A stretch of DNA of 64,000 bases, from NCBI GenBank assembly GCA_905147135.1, contig LR990046.1, forward strand, positions 16,460,501 to 16,524,500, read 5' to 3'. Source of the stretch: Blastobasis lacticolella. Lineage: Eukaryota > Arthropoda > Insecta > Lepidoptera > Blastobasidae. Below are positions 12,543-24,223 of this stretch, in pieces. Both the position numbers and the translations under genes were made by a program. Numbering within the stretch: the stretch's first letter is position 1; each line of letters begins with the position of its first letter. Below the pieces are notes generated by a model that was given only the letters and a program-made list of their open reading frames with translations, had not been told where the DNA came from and ran no database searches.

Positions 12543-13546
12543 TACAATATAACCGAAACGCGTTTGGATGGAAAAAACAAACTTTGTTACGTAATCTAAC
12601 CTTTGTTACGTAACTTTTGCGTAACCAAAGTTGAAGTCGTCTAAACTCATGAGGAGCGAAATTCGATATAGAATTCTTAGAAATTGAGATATTTGGCTTT
12701 CAAACAAAGTTATGTCGACAGAAGTCCGTAAATATTGATAATTGAATACGTATTACCCAACTGCGTCAGAAGGACCCACCTTCCTTATTGTGGAGGAGTA
12801 GCTGTAGGCGTTATATAAAACAAATTAGCTGACTCTGACGTAACTAACAATATTTGTCTGGAAACATAATTGTACAATTATACTACATTTCGTAATTTTT
12901 ATGCCTATTATATAATATCTAAGATTATATATTCCAACCAACGAAGATTTCGTAGTAATCTCCATATTTGTTAGGCATTAAACATTTTAGTAACAAAATT
13001 GTAGCGCCTTCAAATCACAATAAAGTAAAAATTAAGCTTTTTCAAATTGTATAGGTATTTGAAACAAAATAAAAAGAAAGTTCTAAATCAGTCCATAATT
13101 GGACATATGATGGATATACATAATATAGCACATTATGGTACAAATGTGCTATATTGGTCAGTCATGGCGGTATTAAGCTGGCGAGCCGCAGTCGAGAGCG
13201 CACAGGCGAGCCGAGAGTGTAATGATCAATGCACACGCGTTTCATACTTGTTTTTCATAACACTTGCGTGAAGAAAAACAAACTCGTATGGATACAATTA
13301 CTAACATAGCGCAAACGTTAACAAAATATTTATAAGGAAAATGGCGCGCAGTTTTCTTTTTCTTCGCGCGCAAATGCCAGGTAGGCAAGGGCGCGAAAAG
13401 AAAAATCAACACACAGCCTATATTAAAAATAAAATAAAGCGAATATTTTCGAATATATAACATTGAGAATTATCAATAGGTAATTTTATGAAATTGATTG
13501 CTTTTTTATTCAAGATAATTTGTACCAACAATTTCACAAAAACGAC

Positions 13547-13578
13547 GGACGTCTCTTTACATCTATAAAGAGACGTCC
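13547..13578. repeat. Perfect 13-bp stem hairpin
   Basis: GGACGTCTCTTTA pairs with TAAAGAGACGTCC across a 6-base loop. Isolated; function unknown. Confidence 0.6.
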
Positions 13579-13706
13579 ATTATTAAATAAAAGAAAATTG
13601 TAATTATTGCATTCCTTTTTCGCTTTCACAACATCAGCAACATAAGCACCACAAACTATGAACTAATAAACAGACGACCGTCTTCATACAAAATACTGTG
13701 CACAAT

Positions 13707-13744
13707 AAGGCTTGAGTGTGTGCGCACGCACACACTCAAACCTT
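13707..13744. repeat. Near-perfect palindrome TTGAGTGTGTGCG/CGCACACACTCAA
   Basis: 13-bp arms with a 2-base centre (CA), extended by AAGG/CCTT after one mismatch: able to extrude a cruciform. Confidence 0.6.
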
Positions 13745-14016
13745 GTGTATTTAAGGGATGTAGCTCTATCTCTTTCCCTCAGTCGTGCATGAGTGCAATA
13801 AATTTGACAGGAAGGTAAAAAGAGTTTTCTGCAAGTAGGTTTTATTCAGCTTAGCTACCAAGGAGTCTCGGTTTCCAAGGAGACTTGGTTTCCGATTTTC
13901 TAGTTTTTCCTAACCAAACATTCTGTTTGTAAATTCAAATAAAACAAGCAATTTTTATTTCTAGAAATCATTTTATTGAAGAAATCCTACAAAATCAGAT
14001 TAGTAATGTTCTTAAA

Positions 14017-14093
14017 AAAACTGGGGTTCGAAGTGGTGGTCCATAGTCTCTGCTTCACCTATGGGACACAGGCGTGAGCTTTATGTATGTATG
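14017..14093 (+). mobile_element. LINE 3' end with (TGTA)n tail
   Basis: GGGGTTCGAAGTGGTGGTCC leads into CACCTATGGGACACAGGCGT, GAGCTTTATGTATGTATGTA: a short 5'-truncated LINE terminus with a tetranucleotide tail. Confidence 0.5.
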
Positions 14094-14779
14094 TAATCCT
14101 ACAAAATTACAAATACAATGGATCACACAATTGAGAACATGAAGTCATTTTAGCTATTGTACGTAGGTATTAATTATGTTTTTATTGACAGTCGTACTAT
14201 TGTACCTATATAATTTTGTATTATTATTATTATTGTTTTAATATGGGTGTAAAATACCTGAAATAAATGACTATTATTATTATATTATTATTAGCACGAT
14301 ACATTTAGTAGGTGGGTATGATATAGTATGTGGATGGTATGGGTGCGCACGCGCTGGCATGTTTATATTCATTAACGTACGTACTTAGCATTTACACGAA
14401 TTATAGTGTTAAAACTCGATGACAGAAATAGAAAACACGCCTTGCAACCGAATTCTGTCAAGCAATTCTGTAAACGTGCCATTATACATGATAAAATAAA
14501 AACTTATACCTATATACCATCATATAGTTATCTTATAGCTATTGTCTACGACAATTTTTTTCGTTCATCTGCCACCAATCTCACTTGACTGCAAATGTAC
14601 TCAGTTTATCAGAAATTCATTCCTTTTTAGGACTTTCTTGCCTGACTGTGTTCTACCTACCTACACAAAAAGAATAAAAAGGAAATACTTCACACGAAAA
14701 AGAATTTAAATATGTACATAAATACCTACATTTGCAATTTAGAAAAAAGAGTTCAGCCTGTGTGAGTATGAGGGAGAGG

Positions 14780-14950
14780 AATCATAGAGCCGGGATCAGG
14801 GAAGAAGCATGGATTGACATCGCTGAGTCGAATGCAAGAGCCAACGGCTTACAACAAGGGGATGCCAAAGACCGGGCGAAGTGAAAAAGATTGAGTAGGA
14901 AAGCGGACCCTGGCTGAGTCCGGGATAAGCGCTAGGATGATGATGAGTAT
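14780..14950 (+). mobile_element. LINE 3' tail with GATGATGATGAG end
   Basis: Contains GATGCCAAAGACCGGGCGAA, GTGAAAAAGATTGAGTAGGA and TGGCTGAGTCCGGGATAAGC, then ATGATGATGAG. Minus-strand relatives at 33615-33720 and 47990-48100 share TCCGAGCGG...CCCGGC and the CTTCTCCACTT box. Confidence 0.5.
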
Positions 14951-15056
14951 GAGGTAGAGTCCCCAGACAACGGATCGCTGTTCCTGTGGATCCTATATCC
15001 AAAAACTCAAACACAACACGAGCTTCTCTATTGAAAACGTCGTAAACACAGGGCAT

Positions 15057-15177
15057 ACCATGAACTCTTATAGCAGGACCTAAACAGAACAAGACAAGCT
15101 TATGTGACAAGTATAGCGTTTCTGTCTCGTTCTAAGCAGGGCAGTTCTCTTTAGGTCCTGCTATAAGAGCTCATGGT
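15057..15177. mobile_element. Small palindromic MITE, 121 bp
   Basis: Arms ACCATGAACTCTTATAGCAG and the complement of ACCATGAGCTCTTATAGCAG continue through GACCTAAA; about 33 bp per arm. No clear target duplication. Confidence 0.6.
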
Positions 15178-15721
15178 AAGCCCCCAGAACGCATACTTTA
15201 AAATACTCGAGGAACAGGTAACTACTTGTCTCTTTTGCCCCCGTGTAAATATATTTGTAGCACGCTCGCGCAAGTCCAGGACGTGACTCTGAAGCTAGAC
15301 CATGAAAATCGTGTCGAATTAACACTATCTATTGTGGTTTTTGAACTACTTTTTTTTAAAGAGCTGTCTGACGATTTTTATTTTATTGGAAAGGGACACA
15401 TTGACTGTGTGGTAAACCTCTCTATCGGACCGCGGCTCTTTTTCATTTAAATACAAGTCTTATGCTTACATAGTAAGATCTGTTTTTGTTTGCAGTATTA
15501 TTGTACGTGCGTGCCAGGTGTGGGTACGTAAATACATTTTATTTCGTTGAGAAAAATGTACATAATATTGCCAGTACATAATAGTGTATATAATAGTTCA
15601 GTGTTGCCAAGTAAAACGCGAAACTTTTGCCAAGACTTTAGTCGACCCTCTACATTCGCGCCTATTAGGAATGTGGTAGATGTCAAAATGTGATATCGCT
15701 GAACTGGTAGGTTCTGCTGTA

Positions 15722-15812
15722 AACAGGGTCACAGAGGTAATGTCAGCCGCTCTACTGTAATTACCGGATGTGCTAAAATCCTGGATCATGATCAAGTGTA
15801 CCCCGAACCTGT
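15722..15812 (+). mobile_element. SINE family A, short fragment
   Basis: AACAGGGTCACAGAGGTAAT, CTCTACTGTAATTACCGGAT, CCTGGATCATGATCAAGTGT: the 3' body only. Confidence 0.55.
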
Positions 15813-18308
15813 TACGGAAAAAGCTAGAAATAAAAATATAAAATCAATACATCGGTCTTCATAAACTTAATAAAATATTTTCAGATCATTTTCGTAATTT
15901 GTTATTTTGAGTGTAGGTACCCTAAGTAGTCTGTAATTTTAAATTTATTTATAAAACGAGATCAAATAAAAACAAACTGTAAAGATGGAAAATTATGTTA
16001 GTAGAACGGAACTTGAAATTCACACCCATGAAGTTCGAGTATAACCAATTCCAATTCTGTTCAAAATCATACATTTCAATCCATTTTACTGGGAAGAGCC
16101 TATTCGAATTGCTATGATGGCATTCCACATGGGTTCAAGATGGCGACGTACTATCAGATGTTGGAGGTACCACCCTTGACGGCGTACTTGGCTCACGTGT
16201 TTATATACTTTTATTTATTGACCTACTCGCAGGGGTTCGATCAGTAGCACGCTTTTAATAAGTTACTTGCAGCGTGTCACGATAGATGGCGTTACTTGTA
16301 AGCTTGTAATAATGCATATAATTATTGCAAATGTATAGAATTATCATTATTTTTGTTGTTTATCTTTACACAGAAAGATAAAACAAATTGTTGTACATAA
16401 GAAAATTAGATATAGCAAGAAAATTTAGATAGAACTAGCGCACACAGGGAGGTAAGGAAGGTAAGGGAATTTTTCTACCAAAGGGTGGCCTACGTGACCT
16501 ACCGCAGGCGTCGAAGCGATGGACGGGGGACCGTAAAGATCGCCTTCGACGCCGTCACGGACATGCGATATATGCAAGAGGTATAAAGTCAGTAAGGAAG
16601 GGAAGGGAAAGATGTCCAACAGTGGTCGCCCTGCCGACGTGATGGAAAAGGGTTTCATGCATTCTTGAAAAAAAGTACAAAATTGAAAATTATTTATTTA
16701 ATTAGAATCTTTTATATGTACTTAAAGTAACGTTTGAGGTAATAAAGGATCAGAAGGAAGGAAACACAAGGTTGTATTTTCGTTATTTCTGATGCCGAAA
16801 CGCCACTATTCCCACGCCTACAACGGAAACACTTAGCATACAGGTAAAGGCCCACCCCGCACAACACTGTGCGCGAACGGCTGGCGGCACCGTTTATTAC
16901 ACCGTCCCGAAGCCAACGCAGAGCGGACGCTCCCAGTGTGGGAAGAAAAGGTAGGCGAACACCGCTTCAACAAAAGGATCTATCCATAGGGAAAGAAGCG
17001 ACGAGAAACCTACAGAGCCAAGTTATCTCAAAAAAAATATTTTCTTATATACCTACTTAATGTTTGTTACAACGTACAAGCATGACAGTAAAAAAGTTAC
17101 AATAGAAGTTCAGTTCCATGAACTTTTGTCACATAAATTAAAGTATTATAGGTACAAGTACCTATACTTTAATAGTCTTTTATAGGTAAATAATGATTGA
17201 CTAGTTATTTTTACAAATATATTCCTTACATTTTATACTATACCAGCGACCCGCATCGGCTTCACACTGGTTATCTCGGTTTTTTTACAATAATATAAAC
17301 GAATTTTCATATAAATCTTCCGAAAGAAATTCTTTATCTGATGGTGGAAACCGCATCAAAATCCGTTGCGTGATTTAGGAGTTAGCGGAAATACATACCT
17401 ACAGAATGACAGACAGACGCAGAAAGCGATTTTAATTCATATTATTGCCTGTCTGAATGCATTTCCGGGTAAATACGCAACTGATTTTGATGTAGTTTTC
17501 ACCATCGGTTAGAACATTTATTAACGATGATTTATACATATGTATAACATACATGCTTAATATAGTAAAGAAAAGTCAAGTAAACCTGTGCATAGCCGGG
17601 ACGGGTATCTGGTAAATATTATAAATATCCTTGTCCTTAGTATTAGTGCCAATAATACTCTTTGCTTTACTATGCGGCATTCTCATTCTACTGGCGATTA
17701 GACATTTCAACAATAATAGTGTTAGCATTCTAACTGGTTCTATTATTAAACTTTATATTATTGATAATAAACAAATTTTACAGTTAACGTATGTTACAAA
17801 TACTGTGCACCACGGACACTGAATAATGAATAACTTACTAAATGTGGGTGACATTTTGTTGCCAATATTTGCGATTTGATTCCCTATATTTAAATTCGAT
17901 TGCGCGGTATCGTCATTATACGACGTGCCAGACATGACGCGCCAGTTTTGCATTATGACGTACCCGCTAGAAAGAGTGCCGTTGATGCAAGATTCGCCAG
18001 AGGGGCTACTAAATGCAGGTTGTGCATCAGGAGACTTGTAAATCAAAAGACTTGGTATAATTATATCTAATAATGCTAATTATTTTCGACTTTTTCGACA
18101 ACTGTACGTACCGTGAGATATCAATAAGTTCGTTAAGGCGGTAATTGTAGGCATTGCTTGTATTTTAATTAGGGCTGGTAAACTATCAATAATTGAATCT
18201 AATCTACAATTTAAAACGAAAACGAACCCAAATTGTATGTCAAGCAATGGGAGAATTGCCTTAGTGTCAAGTGTGGGTGGGACAGGTGAAAAGCTATTAT
18301 AGCTTTAT
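15813..18308. other. No gene seen; repeat remnants
   Basis: 16435-16660 and 16790-17010 are GC-rich blocks without convincing frames. 17225-17460 matches the Helitron-like ATGGTGGAAACCGCATCAAA, ATCCGTTGCGTGATTTAGGA text that recurs at 21940-22065. Confidence 0.35.
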
Positions 18309-18397
18309 CTAATTTACAGTAGTCAGTAGTTGCAGAACTCCACCACCGCCGCTTCCGCAAGCCTGCACCTCTCGGACGGCACCACAGTCGACTTTCA
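18309..18397 (-). CDS. Candidate terminal exon of an unidentified gene
   Basis: After the acceptor TATGTTAACAG the minus strand is open for 28 codons (KVDCGAVREVQACGSGGGG, then VLQLLTTVN) and ends in TAG at 18311-18309. It needs an upstream phase-1 donor, but the exon candidate at 20604-20534 ends in phase 0, so at least one more exon would be required between them. Glycine-rich, unrecognised. Confidence 0.25.
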
Positions 18398-18903
18398 CTG
18401 TTAACATAAGATTTGTATTAGAATCGTCCCACAAAAACCCTGCCTATAAAAAAAATGCCTATACCTGTGCGTTTTTTTACTCTAATCCGAAATATAATTG
18501 TTTAATACATTTATTAGGAGAGGCCAAGTTGGTTGGAACACATTGGTGATGATGATATAATGATAAAAGGCAAAGTGTTACTCATTCATTCATTGGAGAG
18601 GAAGCCTACGTTCGCAGGCGGATACATTATGGGCCTATCAAATGATGACAATGATGAAAATTACGTAAACTGTAATTTTCAGTTAAAATTAATTTATAAT
18701 ATTTTGCTATTCTCATAATTGCCTTCGCCGTAGTTTCATGTGGTTATAGAGGCTAAACTAACAACAAATACTGCCTGTTTGCCTACCGCACAGGACACCT
18801 AAAAAGGGAGATTTTCATTACAATTCATTGTTCATTTGATTTTTAAAACTTAGAAACAACTAAATATCATCATACATTTACATAAAGTAATAATTATTGT
18901 GTA

Positions 18904-19196
18904 CTCGCACACGAGAGCCCGAGGCCTTGACCATGATTAGGCAGATCAGATAATTACAGTTGAGCGACTGCCATTTGACCTCCGTGACCTTCCTCCGTTA
19001 ACAGGAGAATTTGACCCGTTTGGACCATGGTTACACAATCAGTCGCCTGAACGTGCAGGTTTCATCACGATGTTTTGTCTCATCTTAATAGCATCGGTTA
19101 GCGTTCAACTAATGTATATAACTCAGAAAAGACCCATAGGTACATGGCGGCACTGGGATTCGAACCAACCTTAACCACTAGGCCACCGACGCTCTA
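18904..19196 (-). mobile_element. SINE family A, full length
   Basis: 3' part at CGAGAGCCCGAGGCCTTGAC; head at the right end with GGGATTCGAACCAACCTTAA (box B complement) and GGCCACCGACGCT. Confidence 0.7.
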
Positions 19197-19664
19197 TATT
19201 TACATACTAGCTGTGCCCGCGACTTCTATCGTTTGGATTACAAATGTTTTGTATGTCTCGTATTAAGTAACACTGATCTGCGGTGAAGCAATCTTATCAA
19301 AAGAGGAGCTTTTTACTTTGCATTTGAAAACTCCCAGTCTAGTCTCTCCTGTCTTTGTAATTTCGACTGTAAAACAGTGTTCGCTGAGTGCCTGCCTGGT
19401 TCGGTGGTGGGACGAAGATGGTGTATTAGATTGTGCAGTTCCTTTGCAGTCTCCGAAACGTATCCGGTAAAAATATATAGGTTAGACAAAGACAGACTGA
19501 TTGCGATGTTCCAGGTTTTAGGTAAAGCGTCTTCTTAGCAATGAAAGTTTTACCCCTTTGAACCTCTTGCCTCGTTGCCTCACTACATAGTCTCTAGCTG
19601 GTTTTATTGTGGTATAACTCAAAATACTCCAATAGTTGAATGATTTTTTTCCTAGTGTCACTAC

Positions 19665-19845
19665 ATATTATAAAACAAAGTCCCGCGCTGCGTCTGTATG
19701 TCTGTATGTTTTGTGTACGTGAACTCAAAAACTACGGAACGGATATTCATGCGGTTTCCACCATTAGACAGTGATTCATGAGTTAGGTTTAGGTGTATTA
19801 TTTGTTCAGGTTACTACCCGTGCTAAGCCGGGGCGGGTCGCTAGT
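19665..19845 (+). mobile_element. Helitron-like element ending GTCGCTAGT
   Basis: TTATAAAACAAAGTCCCGCG through GGGCGGGTCGCTAGT. A diverged relative spans about 22860-23020. Confidence 0.5.
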
Positions 19846-20533
19846 ATGCCATAAACAGAGTGTAACACTTGCACTGTAAAACAGTCTATAACAATGGTAT
19901 AAAGACGGTCCAAAGGTCAAAGCGTTACGCTTGATCTGCGATTGACTTAAATAACCATAAATAATATTGAATAACATTGCAACAAAATGTCAATAGAGAG
20001 CTATCTAACAGAAAAATCTGTTTTTCCATACACAAGTTAAAATTTCCGGTTCTGACATGACAAATGACATTTTGTTGTAATATGACTACCTTTAGCCGTG
20101 TACATACAAACGCTAGTTATTTGGACCTTCTAATGAGGCGTAATTTCTGAACTACAACATCAATGATCTTAAAATATTTACGGGGCCATCTATAAAATAC
20201 CTGTTACAGTTTTATTACAAGTAAAGATATGTTACTTCATTGCGATCCTGTTCCCCATTTTATAGTGAAATTTTGAATAGGTGTAGGGGTTTAGGAATAG
20301 GCAGTATCTAGGCGTCTGATCTAAACCTAATCATAACGTCCGAAAATCGAATTATTGAGTTGTCGCTGCAGGGTGTAGAAACATTACGGATATGTCGACA
20401 CATCGTGTTCGATAATCGATATAACGAAAATATTAGGAAAAAAAACCACCACTTTCGCACTCAAATATGTAGAGAAACCATTCCAGAATACCCTTCTAAA
20501 CGCGTTAACAAACTGAAGGCAGAGCATACTTAC

Positions 20534-20604
20534 AGGCTGCGTTTGTGGCTCCTCATCGTCTTCCTCGTCCGTGAAGACCGGCAGGGCGTCCTCGGGCCAT
20601 GGTA
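20534..20604 (-). CDS. Candidate 71-nt internal exon of an unidentified gene
   Basis: Flanked by a clean acceptor (CACTGTGCAG) and a consensus donor (GTAAGTATG). Open frame with 2 + 69 nt encodes PWPEDALPVFTDEEDDEEPQ and TQP, an acidic, GC-rich stretch unlike the AT-rich surroundings. The codon content looks protein-coding, but I cannot name a family. Companion exons are uncertain; 18309-18397 is one candidate on the same strand. If real, a host gene with large introns runs on the minus strand here. Confidence 0.4.
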
Positions 20605-20945
20605 CTGCACAGTGCCTGTCTCCATGACGTTAGTCGTTGAGGCGCTTACATCGGTTTAGAAATGGGGGCATTCATTTATTTCATCGTGTGAAACCTCTGG
20701 TGTCGGAGTATCGTGCTGCCCAAGAGGCCTCTGGTGTGGCTTATCTCGACTGCTATCAATCGATAGCAATCGGGACCGTCGGTTTCACCAACTAGCAACG
20801 CCATAAATCCACGCGGGCCAAGTCGCGGGCAGAAGCTAGTTCAATTATGAACAATATCTTACTTGCGTGAATATTATTTCTGTGTGCAATTTACAATTTC
20901 CTTCCTTATGCTACAAGGGATCTGTAATCGATGCTCGCCGATCGA

Positions 20946-21092
20946 TCATGCTACCATGCTGCGATGTAGCCAACTGAAAGCCACATCCATAATGGCACCT
21001 TCAAATGCCTCTTTATCAATTATAAAATGAAGCATCCCTTCATCAGACGTCACACAGGTAGTCTGGAGACAGTCTTGTAGCGGTCTTCTTAA
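20946..21092 (-). other. Unidentified open coding-like stretch, 48 codons
   Basis: Minus-strand frame from TTA at 21092 to TGA at 20946 reads LRRPLQDCLQTTCVTSDEGM, then a segment with HFIIDKEAFEGAIMDVAFSW. The composition is protein-like. An internal acceptor (CTGTCTCCAG) could start an exon at the ACT codon of QTT. I recognise no family; transposon remnant or host exon are both possible. Confidence 0.25.
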
Positions 21093-21521
21093 TTATTTAT
21101 GTCTGAAAAAAAAAGCAAGATGATCCATTTATAAGACAAATGAAATACATAATAAATACTTAATTATGTATTTAGTTTAAATAGAATTAGATTACTGTTA
21201 AACTGTGAAATAAATAAATAAATACTAAATGACGAAACAATCCATGTCTTTATTTTAGTCCAGTTGAAGAAAGAACCATATACAAATTAGAATGAAACTT
21301 ATAATTTTAACTAAGTAGGCACCTATTCAAATCGAATCAGCAACTACATCTAAACATGAATCCCTAGTTAAAGTTTCAGCATCTCGACAATTTTTTTTAT
21401 TTAAATACATTGTATTAATTATTTAATGTAGATTGATTCATACATTAACTAGGTAGTTTAACAAAGCAATCCAAAAGTACCTACATTATAACATAATACC
21501 TAGGTTGATATAAAAAAAAGT

Positions 21522-21866
21522 CATCTTATCGTTAATGTCCCGGTTGTGCTCTCGAGAACGAGGGCCCGGGGTCCGCCTTGACCGTGATTCAGGATTTGGC
21601 GCTCAGGTAATTACAGTGGAGCGCCTACCATCTGACCTCCGTGACCCTGCTACCTGGTTACCAATACACACACAAGATTGGGCCATGGTTACCCATTCAG
21701 TCAGTTTCATCACGATGTTTTCCCTCACCGTAAGAGCATCGGTTAGAATTCATATAATGTACATAACTCAGAAAAGAGTCATTGGTACATGGCCGCAGCG
21801 GGATTCGAACCCGGTACCTGTCGCTTACGAGTTGGGATACTCAACCGCCCGACCACCGACGCGCTT
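21522..21866 (-). mobile_element. SINE family A, full length
   Basis: From CATCTTATCGTTAATGTCCC to GACCACCGACGCGCT, with box B complement GGGATTCGAACCCGGTACCT intact. The 126-codon ORF across it is an artefact of the repeat. Confidence 0.8.
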
Positions 21867-22166
21867 AATAACTAGGTTGAAATATCAACCTCCAATATGC
21901 ATGTATTCTACATAAAAACATTCTGGGAGATATTCTAATAAATGATAAGGAAAACAGCATCAAAATCCATTGCATGGCTTAGGAGAAGTTAGCGGAAATA
22001 CACATACAGACAGATAGACGCGGAAAGCGACTTTATTTTATACCGTGTGAGGAATCCTCTTAATATTATATATGGATAAAACATATGCTCCTTTTTTCCA
22101 CCTTACTCCTACTTGCGCCATATAATGTGTAGTTCGAGCGACCGGCGCCGCAGGCGGAAGGCTAGT

Positions 22167-22528
22167 AAGGATTATAAATGCGAAGGAACTCGGTCTGTTC
22201 TACTTTCACGGCTAAACGACTGCACCAATTACAATTAAATTCTGTATGGAGATAGTTTGGCACCTGAGGATGGACATAGGCTACTTTTTATTCTCCTCCA
22301 CTCGTAGGATACAGGTGCAATAGTCCACGCCAGCGGAGCCGCGGGCGTAAGGCCAGTAATTATTATAAATGCGACAGTAACTCTGTCGGTCATACTTTCA
22401 CGGCCAAACGACTGCACCAATTTCGATGAAATTCAGAATAGAGATAGTTTGGCACCTGAGGATGGATATAGGCTACTTTTTATTGTCCAAGATATAGGTA
22501 CAACAGTCCACGCGGGCGGAAAGCTAGT
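22167..22528 (+). mobile_element. Two head-to-tail Helitron-like units
   Basis: Units 22167-22358 and 22359-22528 both start near ATTATAAATGCGA, share CACGGC(T/C)AAACGACTGC and GATAGTTTGGCACCTGAGGA, and end in a CTAGT-type terminus (CCAGT, CTAGT). A third CTAGT end at 22162-22166 lies just upstream. No TIRs and no target duplication, as expected for Helitrons; Lep1-type membership is inferred. Confidence 0.55.
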
Positions 22529-22587
22529 CAATCATAAAATTAAAGTATTTGGATGTAGAATAAATATTTAAAAACTCGGTTTCCCTA

Positions 22588-22801
22588 TTATGGTGAGGGA
22601 AAACATCGTGATGAAACTTGCACATTCAGGCGACTGAATGATCCAATCGGGTTAGGTTCCCCTGGTAGCAGGGGTCATGGAGGTCAGAGGGCAGTCGCTC
22701 CACTATAGTTAACTGATCAGCCAAATCCTGGATTATGATCAAGGAGGACCACGGGCCCTCGTGCGCAAGAGTACACCCGGGGCAATAACGCCCAGATGAC
22801 T
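22588..22801 (+). mobile_element. SINE family A, 3' part
   Basis: Starts GGTGAGGGAAAACATCGTGA and ends GGCAATAACGCCCAGATGAC. The tRNA head is missing. Confidence 0.7.
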
Positions 22802-23532
22802 AATATAATTAAATATAACAAATATATAAATTAAAAAATGATATGGTATAGTAAAAATGGTATCACTACAAATTATAAAACAAATTCCCACGCTGCGTCT
22901 GTCTGTTTATTCGCGATCTTCATGCTGTTTTCACCAACAGACAGAGTGCTTCATGCGGAAGGCTTAGGTGTATAATTTTAATTGGTTAAGGTCACCTGTA
23001 CTTCCAGGCACGTCGCATAATATAAGTAAATGAAAATTGTTTTCAGTTGTCAAATGTACACAAAACAGTTTTTGCATCAGGCCATTAAAAAGTTGTAATA
23101 GAAATGGTCTGTGGTTATACAATGTGTGGTTATACAAAGGTTATACAATACTGTAGGTACAGAAGGTGCTTGACCTACCCTGTTAAGACCTTAGATTTTA
23201 TACTGGTGGTGGATAGGCTGATGTGCCGTCTTCTGTACAGACAATAAGGTAAACATATGTACAAATAACAAACAATACATAAATACCTTTAACCTGTCAT
23301 ATAGTTTTGGGTGCTGATGCTTGTCGGTCAGATGGATGGTGCAGGTTTTGCCACCACAACCATCTGCTTTATAGTGTCCCTAGAAAAGAACACTATGCGC
23401 TATTTCCATTAAGGAGCACATCTTTTTTCTGGAAATTATTTCAAAAACATTTTAATAATTGGGACACATATATATCATATATCTTTTGGTTGTCTACAAC
23501 ATATTGCAGAATATTCCTGCAACCCCAACCTG

Positions 23533-23790
23533 ACGACCTGAGTGGTTTAGTAGTCTACATGCCGATATGCCACGCAAGAGGTCCTGGGTTCGATTACCGG
23601 CCAGGCAGAAATTGAAAATGATTAATTTTAATTTCTGTTACAGGTCTGGATGTTCTATGTATAATAAGTATGTATTTAAAAGTATACAAGTAGTTTATCA
23701 GTTATCTAGCACCCATAACACAAGCTTTTCTTACTTTGGGGCTAGATGGCACTGTGTGAATTTTTCTATGATTATTTATTTATTTATATT
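23533..23790 (+). mobile_element. tRNA-derived SINE family B, full length
   Basis: Head GACGACCTGAGTGGTTTAGT, box B GGGTTCGATTACCGGCCAGG, then CAGAAATTGAAAATG and TTAATTTCTGTTACAGGTCT. The 3' body has CACAAGCTTTTCTTACTTTG and GGGGCTAGATGGCACTGTGT, ending in (TTTA)n. It interrupts the P-type transposase remnant. Confidence 0.75.
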
Positions 23791-24186
23791 GGCATCATTA
23801 CTATAGTGTTATGCAATTGTTCAGCTCTAGTATCTAATATCAATGAGTTTATTGCCACAACATTGGCAGATCCTTGGTCACTAATTGTGACTCTAATTGA
23901 AAATCCATTACTGAAAACAGCTGACATTAATATTCTTGAAATTAGAGGTTTTAACACCATCTTCAACAAAATAAAAAGCTATTAGTATTTTACAATTACT
24001 AAAGAGGCCATGAAAACTTACTTTGTCAGCAACATTTGAAGAAAGTTTTCTGGATTCAAGATCCTCAAAGGCTTCTATTAATCCGGTTTGAAAATTAAAA
24101 GATAAATTTTTACTAATAACCATTTCATCAAACAACAAAACACACAGCTTGGCTGATTCAGATTTAGTAGGTGAAATGTCTGTCAA
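23784..24186 (-). pseudogene. P-element/THAP9-type transposase fragment
   Basis: Minus-strand reading gives the block KLCVLLFDEMVISKNLSFN, then a motif like IDGFEDLG (here IEAFEDLE), then a block corresponding to WKQPVAYYF (here CKILIAFYF). After a frameshift/stop near 23910-23965 it continues with TISDQGSANVVAINSL, matching the (V/I)CDQGATN-type block of P-element and THAP9 transposases (RNase-H-like DDE core). These enzymes cut and paste P-superfamily DNA transposons. The start near 24186 follows a likely acceptor (TTATTTTCCAG at about 24195), so this was a spliced gene. It ends where a SINE (23533-23790) interrupts it, and the conserved glycines and tryptophan are eroded. This is a dead remnant. 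Family call rests on order and spacing of motifs from memory. Confidence 0.7.
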
Positions 24187-24223
24187 ATGCTGGAAAATAA
24201 AATCATTGCTAGTCTAAGATATA

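Noticed and set aside
19974..20085. MITE with AACAAAATGTCA ends
   Set aside because: The inverted match is only about 15-18 bp and has no duplication.
21535..21915. 126-codon open frame
   Set aside because: Runs through an antisense SINE family A copy; the same peptide text recurs in other copies (48725-49027).
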